NCBI GenBank assembly: GCA_023100825.1
Contig: CP095846.1
Span: 3,348,001 to 3,412,000, forward strand
DNA length: 64,000 nt
Source of the DNA: Nocardioidaceae bacterium SCSIO 66511
Lineage (GTDB): Bacteria; Actinomycetota; Actinomycetes; Propionibacteriales; Nocardioidaceae
Direction: 5' to 3'
Below the pieces are notes generated by a model that ran no database searches, was not told the DNA's origin, and saw only the letters and a program-made list of their open reading frames with translations. The translations under genes and the position numbers were made by a program. Of this stretch, positions 13,568-26,190 are shown piece after piece (position 1 is the stretch's first letter; each line of letters opens with the position of its first letter).

Positions 13568-14026
13568 TCAGATGACCTTGCCCGACTCGCGGCCGGGCGG
13601 GCCGGACTCGAGCCAGGCGAGCATCGCGGTCAACGACTCCGGACTGAGCGCGAGCTGGATCGTGCCGTCGTCGGAGCGGCACTCCACGACGACGTTGCCG
13701 GTGTACAGGGCGAACACCTCGGGGCCGACCGGATCCCGCCGCCCGGTCACCTCGACGTGGCCGCGTTCGATCGTGTACGACGGACGCATCCCCAGCGAGA
13801 AGACCCGGAACCATTCGAGTCGCTCACCGGCATAGCGACCGACGCCGAGCGTCCACCCGCGGGCGGCCTTCCCGCTCGAACCCGGCGGGCGTCGGTTCAG
13901 ACTCAGCTCGAAGGTTCCGCCCCCACGCGCCAGCAGCCGGCGCCGGACGATCACGGCCACGACGACCAGGATTGCAAGCACCACGAGCACGCCGATGGAG
14001 TCAACGACCCACTCCCATGGCGGCAA
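13568..14026 (-). CDS. DUF2550 family membrane protein
   Basis: This 152-residue protein has one N-terminal membrane helix (about 8-28) followed by a basic stretch (VRRRLLARGG) and a cytoplasmic beta-rich domain. It matches the DUF2550 proteins found just after atpC in mycobacteria (Rv1312), and here it also follows atpC. The start is a TTG at 14026 with GAGAGGG 8 bases upstream; this gives MPPWEWVVD. A strong terminator separates it from atpC, so it is probably expressed on its own. Role unknown. Confidence 0.8.
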   Translation of the reverse strand: MPPWEWVVDSIGVLVVLAILVVVAVIVRRRLLARGGGTFELSLNRRPPGSSGKAARGWTLGVGRYAGERLEWFRVFSLGMRPSYTIERGHVEVTGRRDPVGPEVFALYTGNVVVECRSDDGTIQLALSPESLTAMLAWLESGPPGRESGKVI

Positions 14027-14102
14027 CGCGAAACCCTCTCGACGGCTGGGAATCGAAACCGGGCGAACTCGAGAACCCGAGAATTCACCCTGCCGACAAT
14101 AT

Positions 14103-14140
14103 TAGAGGTCCCGCCAACTGGCTTGTTGGCGGGACCTCTA
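14103..14140. terminator. Strong hairpin terminator after the atp operon
   Basis: A perfect 16-bp stem closes a 6-base loop (TGGCTT): left arm 14103-14118, right arm 14125-14140. It lies 30 bases beyond the atpC stop in the direction of atp transcription. There is only a short A/T-rich stretch (AATATTG) afterwards, as is common in actinobacterial terminators. Confidence 0.85.
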
Positions 14141-14170
14141 CTACACGTTCTCAGACCGTCTGGATTGACC

Positions 14171-14565
14171 TCAGCGTCCGATCTCGGCCGCGCGTACGCG
14201 CGCCTCGGCCCGGCGTAGCTGTTGTTCGGCCGGCAGATCGAGCGAGCCGGTCTGCCGAGCCTGCTCGAGGTCGTGCTTTGCCTGCTCGAGGTCGATGTCG
14301 TGCGACATCACCGCCTGCTCGGAGAGGATCGAGACGCGGTTCTCGGCAACGGACAGGAATCCGGCGTCGACCGCCGCCACCCAGGTCTCGTTGTCCGTGG
14401 TCTCGATCTCGACGACGCCCTCGACCATCAGCGACAGCATCGGGGCGTGGTTCGCCAGGATGCCGACGTCGCCCTCGACCGTACGCGCGATCACGTTCGT
14501 CGCATCGCCCGACCACACAACGCGGTCGGCCGCGACGAGCTCTACCTGCAGGACCTCTTCGGACA

Positions 14566-14566
<1 letters not shown>
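14171..14566 (-). CDS. atpC: ATP synthase F1 subunit epsilon
   Basis: This 131-residue epsilon subunit of F1 belongs to the central stalk and can restrain ATP hydrolysis. The beta-sandwich domain is clear: LQVELVAADRVVWSGDATNV, then GDVGILANHAPMLSLMVEG. It ends in a helical hairpin rich in Arg/Ala (LRRAEARVRAAEIGR). The start MSEEVLQVEL at 14566 sits in an ATGA overlap with the atpD stop. It is the last gene of the atp operon. Confidence 0.93.
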
Positions 14567-16961
<2,395 letters not shown>

Positions 16962-16967
16962 CGCTCG

Positions 16968-18608
<1,641 letters not shown>

Positions 18609-18665
18609 TTCAGTGTTCCTGCCTTCTCATCGGTCTAGCAAATCTGGGTGGTGCGCGGGATCTGG

Positions 18666-19475
18666 TCAGCCCGCGATGCGCCGACGGGCGTCCTCGAGTC
18701 GACTCGAGACGGTGCCGTCGATGATGTCTTCGCCGACCTCTACGGCGACGCCTCCGACGACCGACGGGTCGACGACGACGTTGACGTGTACATCACGACC
18801 GTACTTGCGGCCGAGCGCCGTCGCCAACCGCTGCTTCTCCTGGTCGGACAGCGCGGCTGCGACACGGGCGGTCGCGACCAGACGGTTGCGACGTGACGCC
18901 GCGAACTCGGCGAACTCCGCCAGCGTTGCCTCGAACCCCTTGGCCCGAGCCACCGCCGCCTGGCGCGCCAGCGAAACGGTCGCCGGTGATGCCTTCTCGG
19001 CGAGCAGTCGGTCGACGAGCGTACGTTTCGGCCCCGCCGGAACACCGCGGTCGGTCAGCGCGGAACGCAGCTGCGCGTCGCTGACGACGACTCGGCCGAA
19101 CCGGAACAGCTCGTCCTCGACCTCGTCGAGCCGACCGGCTTTGTCCGCACCGGCGACGTGCGCCGCCACTCCGGCTTGCTCCAGGGCGTCGGACATATCG
19201 CGCGTCGCACTCCAGCGGCTGCGTACGGCGGTGCCGATGACCTCGAGCGTCGCCGCGCCGAGGCGATCGCCGAGGATCCGGTGAACCAGACCCTCCTGCG
19301 CAGTCGTCTCGGTCGACGGATCGGTGAGGATCCGGCGTAGACCCGGCTCGGAGTCGAGCAGCGCGACGAACTCGAACAGCTCATCGCCCAGCCCGTGCGC
19401 ATCGGCGCCGTTTTCGACCTGCTGGTCGACGGACTCGAGAACCGAGGTGAGCGCCTTCGCCGACACTCCGCGCAT
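18666..19475 (-). CDS. atpH: ATP synthase F1 subunit delta
   Basis: This 269-residue delta (OSCP-like) subunit joins F1 to the peripheral stalk. The C-terminal signature RVAAALSDQEKQRLATALGRKYG followed by VNVVVDPSVVGGVAVEVGEDIIDGTV is typical. It is longer than the roughly 180-residue enterobacterial protein because of an extended N-terminal half, but it is not the b-delta fusion found in mycobacteria, since a separate b subunit gene precedes it. ATGA overlap with the atpF stop. Confidence 0.93.
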   Translation of the reverse strand: MRGVSAKALTSVLESVDQQVENGADAHGLGDELFEFVALLDSEPGLRRILTDPSTETTAQEGLVHRILGDRLGAATLEVIGTAVRSRWSATRDMSDALEQAGVAAHVAGADKAGRLDEVEDELFRFGRVVVSDAQLRSALTDRGVPAGPKRTLVDRLLAEKASPATVSLARQAAVARAKGFEATLAEFAEFAASRRNRLVATARVAAALSDQEKQRLATALGRKYGRDVHVNVVVDPSVVGGVAVEVGEDIIDGTVSSRLEDARRRIAG

Positions 19476-20038
19476 CAGCGAGCCCCTTCGCTGAGGCTCG
19501 CGTCGCCCTCGAGGTCTTCGATGAAGCGCTCGACCGTGCGACGCTGACGCGTCTCGTCCTCGAGCGACTCACCGACGATGCGCTCGGCGAGCGTCGTCGC
19601 GATCGTGCCGACCTCGCGGCGTACCTGCTGCAGCGCCTGCGACTTCTCCGCCTCGACCTGCAGATGCGCTGTCGAGGTGATTCGGTCTGCTTCGGCCTGC
19701 GCCTGCTCCCGCATCTCCGCGACGATCTGCGCACCCTGCTCGCGCGCCTCTTCACGGATGCGAGCCGCCTCGTGACGTGCCTCCGCGAGCTGCGAGTTGT
19801 ACTTCTCGAGCGCGGCCTTGGCCTCCTCCTGCGCCTCCTTGGCTTCCTTCATCCCGCCTTCGATGGCCGACGTACGCTCCGCGTACGCCTTCTCGAAGTT
19901 CGGTACGACGAACTTCCAGATGAGCCCGACGAGGATGAGGAAGACGACGATGACGAGGATGAGCTCCGAGGCGTGCACCGCGAGGGGCTGCGGCTCTTCA
20001 GCCGCGAGCTGTGCCCCGCTCATAGCCTGGATTGTCAT
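19475..20038 (-). CDS. atpF: ATP synthase F0 subunit b
   Basis: This 187-residue b subunit has one membrane helix (about 25-45, LILVIVVFLILVGLIWKFV). A long charged coiled coil follows, in which KEAQEEAKAALEKYNSQLAEA is typical of the peripheral stalk. The start MTIQAMSGAQ at 20038 could also be the second ATG at 20023. It overlaps atpH by 4 bases. Confidence 0.93.
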   Translation of the reverse strand: MTIQAMSGAQLAAEEPQPLAVHASELILVIVVFLILVGLIWKFVVPNFEKAYAERTSAIEGGMKEAKEAQEEAKAALEKYNSQLAEARHEAARIREEAREQGAQIVAEMREQAQAEADRITSTAHLQVEAEKSQALQQVRREVGTIATTLAERIVGESLEDETRQRRTVERFIEDLEGDASLSEGAR

Positions 20039-20073
20039 ACCGTGGCCTGCCTTTTAGTTCAGATGGAGTCCGG

Positions 20074-20295
20074 TCACTCGGTGAGTGAACCGGTGAGGAC
20101 GAACGCGAGCGCGATGCCGATGATGGCGAGCGCCTCGGCGAGAGCGAAGCCGAGAATCGCGATCGCCTGCAGTCGCGACTGTGCCTCCGGCTGGCGGGCG
20201 ACACCGTTGATGTACGCGGCGAAGATCAGACCGATGCCGATACCTGGCCCAATGGCTGCCAGGCCGTACCCGATCATGTTGAGCGAGCCTCCCAC
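20074..20295 (-). CDS. atpE: ATP synthase F0 subunit c
   Basis: This 73-residue hairpin of two membrane helices forms the rotor ring. The loop has the conserved ARQPEAQ, and the ion-binding acidic residue is Glu54 in [11 protein letters not shown]. No sodium-type signature is seen, so a proton ring is expected. The start is a GTG at 20295 with AAAGGA 8 bases upstream, a strong ribosome site that suits a subunit needed in many copies. Confidence 0.95.
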   Translation of the reverse strand: MGGSLNMIGYGLAAIGPGIGIGLIFAAYINGVARQPEAQSRLQAIAILGFALAEALAIIGIALAFVLTGSLTE

Positions 20296-20362
20296 GGCTT
20301 TTCCTTTCGTCGTGACGCTTGTGCGTCGGTGTTGAAACTTGTTGGGTCTGTGTGACTGTCAG

Positions 20363-20381
20363 GTCACAGCGGTGCTGTGAC
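20363..20381. other. Intergenic hairpin between atpB and atpE
   Basis: GTCACAGC-GGT-GCTGTGAC forms an 8-bp stem directly after the atpB stop. An alternative, overlapping hairpin TGTGAC-TGTCAG-GTCACA (20351-20368) uses the same GTCACA arm, so the two exclude each other. Hairpins here could stabilise or process the mRNA and help raise c-subunit yield. Confidence 0.6.
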
Positions 20382-21167
20382 TCAGTGCTCGTCGGCGATC
20401 GCCCCGCCGACGTACATCGCGGTGAGAAGTGCGAAGACGTACGCCTGCAGGAACATCACCAGCAGCTCCAGGAAGCTGACTGCCAACGCCATCAGCAGCG
20501 ACAGCACGCCGACCGGCGCGTACAGAGCTGAGCTGGCGTCGAAGATGAGGTACTCGCCGCCGAGTACAAAGAGCATCAGCAGCAGGTGGCCGGCGAACAT
20601 GTTCGCGAACAGTCGCAGGCAGAGCGTGAACGGACGGACCAAGATGTTGGAGAAGAACTCCAGCGGGATGATCAGACCGAGGATGGGGCCCTTGACCCCG
20701 CCCGGGATCGTCTGCAGCTTGAAGTAGCCGCCGACCCCGTGTTTGGCGATACCGGCGCCGTTGTAGAGCAACCAGGTCAGCGCGGCGAGGCCGTACGCGA
20801 AACTCGCCCGGGAGAACGACGGGAACTGCAGGAACGGGAGCAGTCCGTACAAGTTGTTGATCAGGACGAAGAAGAAGAGTGCCGTGATGTACGGGACGAA
20901 CTTGCGGAAGTGCTCCGAACCGATCGAGTCGCGGGTGATCGAGTTGCGGGTGAAGTTGTAGGCGTACTCGCCGACGAACTGCAGCTTGCTGGGAACGACC
21001 GCCGCACGACGCGAGGCGAGCCAGAAGAAGCCGAATACCAGGATCGCCGAGAGCACCAGCAGCATCATCGGCTTGGTGACGTCGCCGAAGACGGGCGGTA
21101 GTTCGAAGGCCCCCGGCCCTGGAGCCTGGAATCCCTCGGCAAGCACGGTATTGCTCGCGGTGGTCAC
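20382..21167 (-). CDS. atpB: ATP synthase F0 subunit a
   Basis: This 261-residue membrane subunit forms the proton half-channels. The conserved helix PFTLCLRLFANMFAGHLLLML contains the essential Arg, and NITRDSIGSEHFRKFVPYI-like segments precede it. It has five to six membrane helices. The start at 21167 gives MTTASNTVLAEGFQAPGPG, a normal periplasmic leader. It lies 61 bases after the first AtpI-like gene. Confidence 0.94.
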   Translation of the reverse strand: MTTASNTVLAEGFQAPGPGAFELPPVFGDVTKPMMLLVLSAILVFGFFWLASRRAAVVPSKLQFVGEYAYNFTRNSITRDSIGSEHFRKFVPYITALFFFVLINNLYGLLPFLQFPSFSRASFAYGLAALTWLLYNGAGIAKHGVGGYFKLQTIPGGVKGPILGLIIPLEFFSNILVRPFTLCLRLFANMFAGHLLLMLFVLGGEYLIFDASSALYAPVGVLSLLMALAVSFLELLVMFLQAYVFALLTAMYVGGAIADEH

Positions 21168-21228
21168 ACGATCACCTCGTTCGATGAGCGGTCGCTGTGG
21201 GCTAGCACGGGCGATCCGGTTATGGCCG

Positions 21229-21438
21229 TCAGTCTTCGGGATTGTTGCGCAGTGTGGCGAACACGGTGTAGATGCCGAGGGCAGCCCCGAGGACTACCCC
21301 GATCGCCACCATGAAAGACGTGCCCCACCATCGGTCGAGTAGGTACCCGATCGCTCCGTAGAAGAGGACGCCACCCCCGATCCGTCCAACGGCCGCCCAT
21401 GGGTCGACCGAACGCCGTTCCGGCGAGGGTTCGCTCAT
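21229..21438 (-). CDS. AtpZ/AtpI-like small membrane protein
   Basis: This 69-residue protein has two membrane helices (GRIGGGVLFYGAIGYLLDRW and FMVAIGVVLGAALGIYTVFA) joined by a short loop with WWGTS. This matches the AtpZ/AtpI family, which assists assembly of the F0 c-ring or ion supply. It lies directly before atpB in the operon. The end RNNPED is hydrophilic. Confidence 0.7.
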   Translation of the reverse strand: MSEPSPERRSVDPWAAVGRIGGGVLFYGAIGYLLDRWWGTSFMVAIGVVLGAALGIYTVFATLRNNPED

Positions 21439-21468
21439 TGCGCTCCGTACGGTAGCAGTCGGGCGACA

Positions 21469-21906
21469 TCACGCCTCCCCCAGGTCGTAAAGAGGTTCGC
21501 GGTGACGTGTGGCGCCGACGATCTCGCCGACGGTCCAGGTCAGGGTGCACGCGATGATGGTGACGCCGAGTGCCGTGCGGTGGAACGGGTCGCCGACGAG
21601 ATCGGCCGCGTTGAGCAGGATGAACGCCACGAAGAGGGCGACCACCTTGGCGCCGTACAGCGCGAGCGCGACCATCAGCACCAGGATCGGATCGGCGGCC
21701 CGCGTCGTGCCGAGCACGACCAGGCTCAGACCGAAGAACGCGAAGACGAGTGCGGCGCCGAGCAGTGACCCCCACAGACCGGTGAGCCCGGCCGAGAGTG
21801 CACTCACCGCGACGGCCACGATCGCGACGGCGCCGGTCGGCACGAATGCCCCCCGGAACATCGCACCGGCGGTGGTGTCGCCGAGTGGCTTCGCGGTCGT
21901 CATCAT
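21469..21906 (-). CDS. ATP synthase protein I-like membrane protein
   Basis: This 145-residue protein has four predicted membrane helices and a cytoplasmic tail (ATRHREPLYDLGEA). It occupies the position of the AtpI-like gene (Rv1303 in M. tuberculosis) and is the first gene after the atp promoter. ATG occurs twice in tandem (21906 and 21903); either could be the start. A role in ATP synthase assembly is inferred from position and topology. Confidence 0.65.
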   Translation of the reverse strand: MMTTAKPLGDTTAGAMFRGAFVPTGAVAIVAVAVSALSAGLTGLWGSLLGAALVFAFFGLSLVVLGTTRAADPILVLMVALALYGAKVVALFVAFILLNAADLVGDPFHRTALGVTIIACTLTWTVGEIVGATRHREPLYDLGEA

Positions 21907-21957
21907 TGGCGGCCGTCCTGTACGGGTCGGGCGGTCTGTCGTGGGTGGTGAATGGTG

Positions 21958-21994
21958 CTTGTGAAAACTAGCACAAGGTGTTCTGCGGTAGCAA
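21958..21994 (-). promoter_or_regulatory. Probable atp operon promoter overlapped by an inverted repeat
   Basis: On the minus strand a -35-like TTGCTA (21994-21989) is followed after 18 bases by a -10-like TAGTTT (21970-21965), about 60 bases before the first atp gene. The -10 box lies inside the spacer of a perfect inverted repeat CTTGTG-N8-CACAAG (21958-21977). A bound regulator there would compete with RNA polymerase. Confidence 0.55.
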
Positions 21995-22015
21995 AACGGG
22001 GTCTGGCCTGCGCGT

Positions 22016-23143
22016 TCAGGGCGCGGGCTCCTGGCGCAAGCGGGGCAGCAGCAACGCGACTCCCAGCGTCACGACGGCGAGGATCGAGATGCCGAGAACC
22101 GACTGCCAACCGGCGAACAGACTCAGGATGACCGTGCCGAAAGCGACCAGCGCCGCGACCATGTACATGATGAGGACCGCGCGCCGCTGGGAGTGCCCGA
22201 TCTCGAGTAGCCGGTGGTGCAGGTGCATCTTGTCGGGGCTGAACGGCGAGCGGCCCGCGCGCGTACGCCGGACGACGGCCATCACCAGGTCGAGCAGCGG
22301 TACGAGCAGAATCGTGAACGGGAGCAGCAACGGCAGCAACGCGGCCTGGAAGCCGGCCTGCGCGTTGCCGACGCCCTGGGAGACGTTGGTCTGCGGGAAC
22401 TGTCCGACGAGGGTGACCGCCGAGCACGCGAGCACCAGGCCGAGCAGCATCGACCCCGAGTCGCCGATGAACATCCGAGCCGGGAAGAAGTTGTGCGGGA
22501 GCATGCCGACGCACGCGCCGGCGAGGGCCGCGGACAACAGTGCTGCCGCGATCGCACGCGGCTGGTTGTTCTCGACGGCGAGGATGAACGCATAGACGAA
22601 GAACGCCCCGGCGCCGATCGCGATCACGCCGACGGCGAGTCCGTCGAGCCCGTCGATGAAGTTCACGGCGTTGGCGGTGAGGACGATCCAGAAGACGGTG
22701 AAGATGATCACCTGGATCGGATCGATGCCCTGCATGCCGCTGTTCGGCAGGGGGATCCAGAGGAACTGCACGCCCATCGCGACCACGATGACCGCCGAGA
22801 GGACCTGCCCCGCGAACTTGCTCAGCGCATCGAGCTCGAACAGGTCGTCGACGACGCCGACGAGACAGATGCACGTACCGCCGACGAGCACCGCCAGCGC
22901 CGGGTCGAAGACCTGCTCGTCCTGTGCGAGCGAGAGGAACGGGAGGTTTCGGGCGACGAGGTACGCGGCCCAGAGACCGCCGAGCATCGCGACACCGCCG
23001 AAGTACGGGATCGGGATCGCATGCACGTCACGATCGCGTACGCGCGCAACGGCGTTGAACCGCAAAGCGAGTTCGCGCGCGGCGACGCCGAGCAGGTACG
23101 TCACCGCCACCGCGGCGACGAACACCATCAGATACTCACGCAT
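22016..23143 (-). CDS. wecA: UDP-GlcNAc:polyprenyl-phosphate GlcNAc-1-phosphate transferase (WecA type)
   Basis: This 375-residue polytopic membrane enzyme moves GlcNAc-1-phosphate from UDP-GlcNAc to decaprenyl/undecaprenyl phosphate, the first step for arabinogalactan-type or teichoic linker units. Visible motifs are GVVDDLFELDALSKFAGQ (Asp-rich Mg site), NAVNFIDGLDGLAVG, and the cytoplasmic HLHHR (DKMHLHHRLLEIGH). It follows sua5 by 3 bases, as Rv1302 follows Rv1301. The alternative family member MraY is less likely because of the HLHHR motif and the context. Confidence 0.9.
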   Translation of the reverse strand: MREYLMVFVAAVAVTYLLGVAARELALRFNAVARVRDRDVHAIPIPYFGGVAMLGGLWAAYLVARNLPFLSLAQDEQVFDPALAVLVGGTCICLVGVVDDLFELDALSKFAGQVLSAVIVVAMGVQFLWIPLPNSGMQGIDPIQVIIFTVFWIVLTANAVNFIDGLDGLAVGVIAIGAGAFFVYAFILAVENNQPRAIAAALLSAALAGACVGMLPHNFFPARMFIGDSGSMLLGLVLACSAVTLVGQFPQTNVSQGVGNAQAGFQAALLPLLLPFTILLVPLLDLVMAVVRRTRAGRSPFSPDKMHLHHRLLEIGHSQRRAVLIMYMVAALVAFGTVILSLFAGWQSVLGISILAVVTLGVALLLPRLRQEPAP

Positions 23144-23146
23144 GGG

Positions 23147-23794
23147 TCAGGACACGACCGTCACATGCTCGTTGAACTCCTTGAGCCGCTCCAGCGGGAT
23201 CGCACCCTCCCGCAGCACCCGTGGGTCGGGTCCGGTGACGTCGACGATGGTCGACGGCGCCGAGTCGTCGCAGATGCCGCCGTCGAGATAGACCTCGACG
23301 CTGTCGCCGAGCATCTCCTCCGCGGCATCCACATCTGTCGCCGCGTCATCGCCATGCGTGTTGGCGCTGCTGACTGCCAGCGGGCCCGTCTGCTTGAGCA
23401 GTGCGAGCGCGTACTCGTTGTCCGGCATCCGTACGGCGACCGTCTCGCGGTTGTCGCCGAGATCCCATGCCAGCGAGGACTGCTGGCGGCACACCAGGGT
23501 CAACGCGCCCGGCCAGAGCTCGGCGACCATGTCGCGCGCGTACCCCGGGATGTTCGTCGCCAACGCGTCGAGCGTCGTCGCCGCCGCGACGAGTACAGGC
23601 GGCGGCATATCGCGACCGCGGCCCTTGGCGCGCAGCAGCCTGCGTACAGCCGCCGGCTCGAACGCGTCTGCGGCGATGCCGTACACGGTGTCGGTAGGTA
23701 GTACGACGAGGTGCTCGGACTGGAGCGCCGCCTTGGCCTCCCGCAGACCGTCGCTGAGCTGATCGGCATCCGAGCACAGGTATCGCTTCGTCAC
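23147..23794 (-). CDS. L-threonylcarbamoyladenylate synthase (Sua5/YrdC/YciO)
   Basis: This 215-residue enzyme makes threonylcarbamoyl-AMP from threonine, bicarbonate and ATP for the t6A37 modification of ANN-decoding tRNAs. Motifs include VLPTDTVYGIAADA (residues 31-44), the KGR...PVLV region, and the SSAN motif in LAVSSANTHGDD. It has only the YrdC domain, without the Sua5 C-terminal domain. GTG 23794 lies 6 bases after the prmC stop, so it belongs to the prfA-prmC operon. Confidence 0.9.
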   Translation of the reverse strand: MTKRYLCSDADQLSDGLREAKAALQSEHLVVLPTDTVYGIAADAFEPAAVRRLLRAKGRGRDMPPPVLVAAATTLDALATNIPGYARDMVAELWPGALTLVCRQQSSLAWDLGDNRETVAVRMPDNEYALALLKQTGPLAVSSANTHGDDAATDVDAAEEMLGDSVEVYLDGGICDDSAPSTIVDVTGPDPRVLREGAIPLERLKEFNEHVTVVS

Positions 23795-23800
23795 GAGGAT

Positions 23801-24682
23801 CTATCGTGCCATGTGCTGCTGAGCGTCGGATGCAGGCTCAGCCGACGAGCGGCGGGCGGTGAGGTAGCGCGGTCGGCCAGCGAGGTCCGGGTTGTCGCGT
23901 ACGTCCGACCAGCGACCCGCGGCGGCGAAGACCTCGGGCGCGGACTCCCCCTGTACGTCGGCGTGCTCGACCCCGACTACACCTCCGGCACGAAGCAGAC
24001 GGTACGCAACGCGCTCAATGACCCGGATGGTGTCAAGGCCGTCCTCGCCCGACCACAGGGCGAGATCGGGGTCGTGGTCGCGGGCTTCGGCGGCAACGCT
24101 TTCGTACGCCTCGAGCGGGATGTACGGCGGGTTGGCGACCACCACGTCGACGGTGCCGTCGAGATCTGGGAACGCATCGGCGACGTCGCCACAGCGCAGG
24201 TCGACTCCCGATCGGGCGAGGTTGCGTTCGGCGTACGAGACGGCGTCGCGGTCCAGCTCGACGGCATGGACCTGCGCCGACGGGACCTCGTCGGCGACGG
24301 ATGCGGCGATGGCACCCGATCCTGTGCACAGGTCGACGACCACAGGTGCCGCCAGCGCCGCGGCAGAGTCGATCGCCCACCCGGCAAGCGACTCGGTCTC
24401 TGGCCGCGGCACGAATACGCCGGGGCCGACGGCGAGCTCGATATGGCGGAAGTAGCTGACCCCGGTCAGATGCTGCAGCGGAACGCGCTCCGCGCGACGG
24501 CTCACCAGCTCGTCGTACGCCGCCATCTGCTCCACGGACGGATCGCCCGCGAAGCGCACCGACGCGCGCGACACGTCGAGAACATGCGCCAGCAGTAGCT
24601 CCGCGTCGACCCGCGGCGACGGCACGCCGGCCGCCGAGAGTCGCTCTGCGGCCGACGTGAGCAGATCGGCCGCCGAGGTCAC
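23801..24682 (-). CDS. prmC: Peptide chain release factor N5-glutamine methyltransferase
   Basis: This 293-residue SAM-dependent enzyme methylates the Gln of the GGQ motif of release factors; its target RF1 is encoded directly upstream. It has the SAM site [10 protein letters not shown] (117-126) and catalytic NPPY (184-187). GTG 24682 is chosen because it overlaps the prfA stop as GTGA and matches family starts; the frame is open further upstream only by chance. Confidence 0.93.
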   Translation of the reverse strand: MTSAADLLTSAAERLSAAGVPSPRVDAELLLAHVLDVSRASVRFAGDPSVEQMAAYDELVSRRAERVPLQHLTGVSYFRHIELAVGPGVFVPRPETESLAGWAIDSAAALAAPVVVDLCTGSGAIAASVADEVPSAQVHAVELDRDAVSYAERNLARSGVDLRCGDVADAFPDLDGTVDVVVANPPYIPLEAYESVAAEARDHDPDLALWSGEDGLDTIRVIERVAYRLLRAGGVVGVEHADVQGESAPEVFAAAGRWSDVRDNPDLAGRPRYLTARRSSAEPASDAQQHMAR

Positions 24683-25770
24683 GAGGCGTCCGTCGCGCCG
24701 GACTCGACCGCGGACAGCCGAGCCTGCATATCGGCGTCGACACACGCGCCGATCACATCGTCGAGGGCGCCGTTCATCACCTGGTCGAGGTTGTATGCCT
24801 TGAATCCGACCCGATGGTCGGAGATGCGGTTCTCGGGGAAGTTGTACGTACGAATCCGCTCGGATCGGTCGACGGTGCGTACCTGCGACCGCCTCGCATC
24901 GGAGGCCTGCGCGTCGGCTTCGTCCTGCGCGGCCTGGAGCAGCCGCGAGCGCAGCACTCGCAAGGCCTGCTCCTTGTTCTGGAGCTGGCTCTTCTCGTTC
25001 TGCATGCTGACGACGATTCCCGTCGGCAGGTGGGTGATACGTACCGCCGAGTCGGTGGTGTTGACGCTCTGCCCGCCCGGGCCGGACGAACGGTAGACGT
25101 CGATGCGCAGGTCATTGTCGTGGATCTCGACATCGATCGCTTCGGCCTCGGGGAGCACCAGCACCCCGGCGGCCGACGTGTGCACCCGCCCCTGCGACTC
25201 GGTGACCGGCACCCGCTGCACGCGGTGCACACCGCCCTCGAACTTCAGCAACGAGTACGGTGCCTCCCCCGGCTCGGGTGTGCCCTTCGCCTTGACCGCG
25301 AGCGTCACGGACTTGAAGCCGCCGAGGTCGGACTCCGTCGAGTCGAGCACTTCGGTCTTCCAGCCGCGGTTCTCTGCGTACCGGGTGTACATCCGGAACA
25401 GATCACCGGCGAACAATGCCGACTCCTCGCCGCCCTCGCCGGCCTTGATCTCCAGGATGGTGTCCTTCGAGTCGGCGGCATCGCGGGGTACGAGCAGCCG
25501 TCGCAGACGCTCGGCGAGCTCGTCGCGCTGCTCGTCCAGCGACTCTGCCTCGGCCGCGAATGCGGGATCGTCGGCGCTCAGCTCGCGCGCAGCCTCGGCG
25601 TCGTCACCCGCGCGCTGCCACTCGCGGTAAGTCCGCACGATCGAACTGACTTCGGCGTATCGCTGCCCGAGTCGCTTCGCCGTCGCGGGATCGGAGTGCA
25701 CATCGGGCTCCGCGAGCCGGCGTTCGAGGTCCGTCTGCTCAGCGACCAGCGATTCGACTGCCTCGAACAT
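24679..25770 (-). CDS. prfA: Peptide chain release factor 1
   Basis: This 363-residue RF1 terminates translation at UAA and UAG. The GGQ motif is at 232-234 ([17 protein letters not shown]), and the PxT anticodon-like tripeptide PVT at 188-190 distinguishes RF1 from RF2. An N-terminal helical domain and the C-terminal helix are complete, and the length is normal. It lies 85 bases after rpmE, with a hairpin terminator between them. Confidence 0.95.
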   Translation of the reverse strand: MFEAVESLVAEQTDLERRLAEPDVHSDPATAKRLGQRYAEVSSIVRTYREWQRAGDDAEAARELSADDPAFAAEAESLDEQRDELAERLRRLLVPRDAADSKDTILEIKAGEGGEESALFAGDLFRMYTRYAENRGWKTEVLDSTESDLGGFKSVTLAVKAKGTPEPGEAPYSLLKFEGGVHRVQRVPVTESQGRVHTSAAGVLVLPEAEAIDVEIHDNDLRIDVYRSSGPGGQSVNTTDSAVRITHLPTGIVVSMQNEKSQLQNKEQALRVLRSRLLQAAQDEADAQASDARRSQVRTVDRSERIRTYNFPENRISDHRVGFKAYNLDQVMNGALDDVIGACVDADMQARLSAVESGATDAS

Positions 25771-25805
25771 CGATACTCCTCAGGCTGCGGATCCGAACAT
25801 GACGA

Positions 25806-25847
25806 CGGCGCCGACCCGCGAGCGCGAGGCTCGCCGGGTCGGCGCCG
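25806..25847. terminator. GC-rich hairpin between rpmE and prfA
   Basis: CGGCGCCGACCCG (25806-25818) pairs with CGGGTCGGCGCCG (25835-25847). The interior can pair again through GCGAG/CTCGC. The hairpin lies just after the rpmE stop in its direction of transcription, so it may reduce read-through into prfA; no T-run follows. Confidence 0.65.
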
Positions 25848-25855
25848 GAACGCAG

Positions 25856-26062
25856 CTACTTCTTCGCGTACCGCTTCTCGAAGCGGGCGACGCGACCACC
25901 GGTGTCGAGAATCTTCTGCTTGCCGGTGTAGAACGGGTGGCACTGCGAGCACACATCGGCGTGCATGGCGCCGTCGGACTTGGTGCTGCGCGTGGTGAAC
26001 GAGTTGCCACAAGTACAGGTGACCTGGGTCAGCACGTACTCGGGATGGATGTCGCGCTTCAT
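25856..26062 (-). CDS. rpmE: Ribosomal protein bL31 (zinc-binding form)
   Basis: This 68-residue protein, [20 protein letters not shown] onward, is a large-subunit ribosomal protein. The four zinc ligands of the C+ form are present: Cys16, Cys18, Cys38 and Cys41. ATG 26062 has a good ribosome site (GAGGAAACCC before it); the longer open frame upstream has no homology. Zinc-free paralogues elsewhere are common in actinobacteria; none is in this window. Confidence 0.95.
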   Translation of the reverse strand: MKRDIHPEYVLTQVTCTCGNSFTTRSTKSDGAMHADVCSQCHPFYTGKQKILDTGGRVARFEKRYAKK

Positions 26063-26190
26063 GGGTTTCCTCTCAGACGTCGTGCCCTGGGTCGCCTCCG
26101 GATGGAGCCGTGAACCAGGACCGTCGGCCAGTCTCTCACTGACGTCGTGCACAACGCCAATCGAGGGTGCGGTATTCCGGACGGTCCGGC

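Noticed and set aside
18666-20038. Possible b-delta fusion as in mycobacterial ATP synthase
   Set aside because: AtpF and AtpH are separate frames with their own starts and an ATGA overlap.
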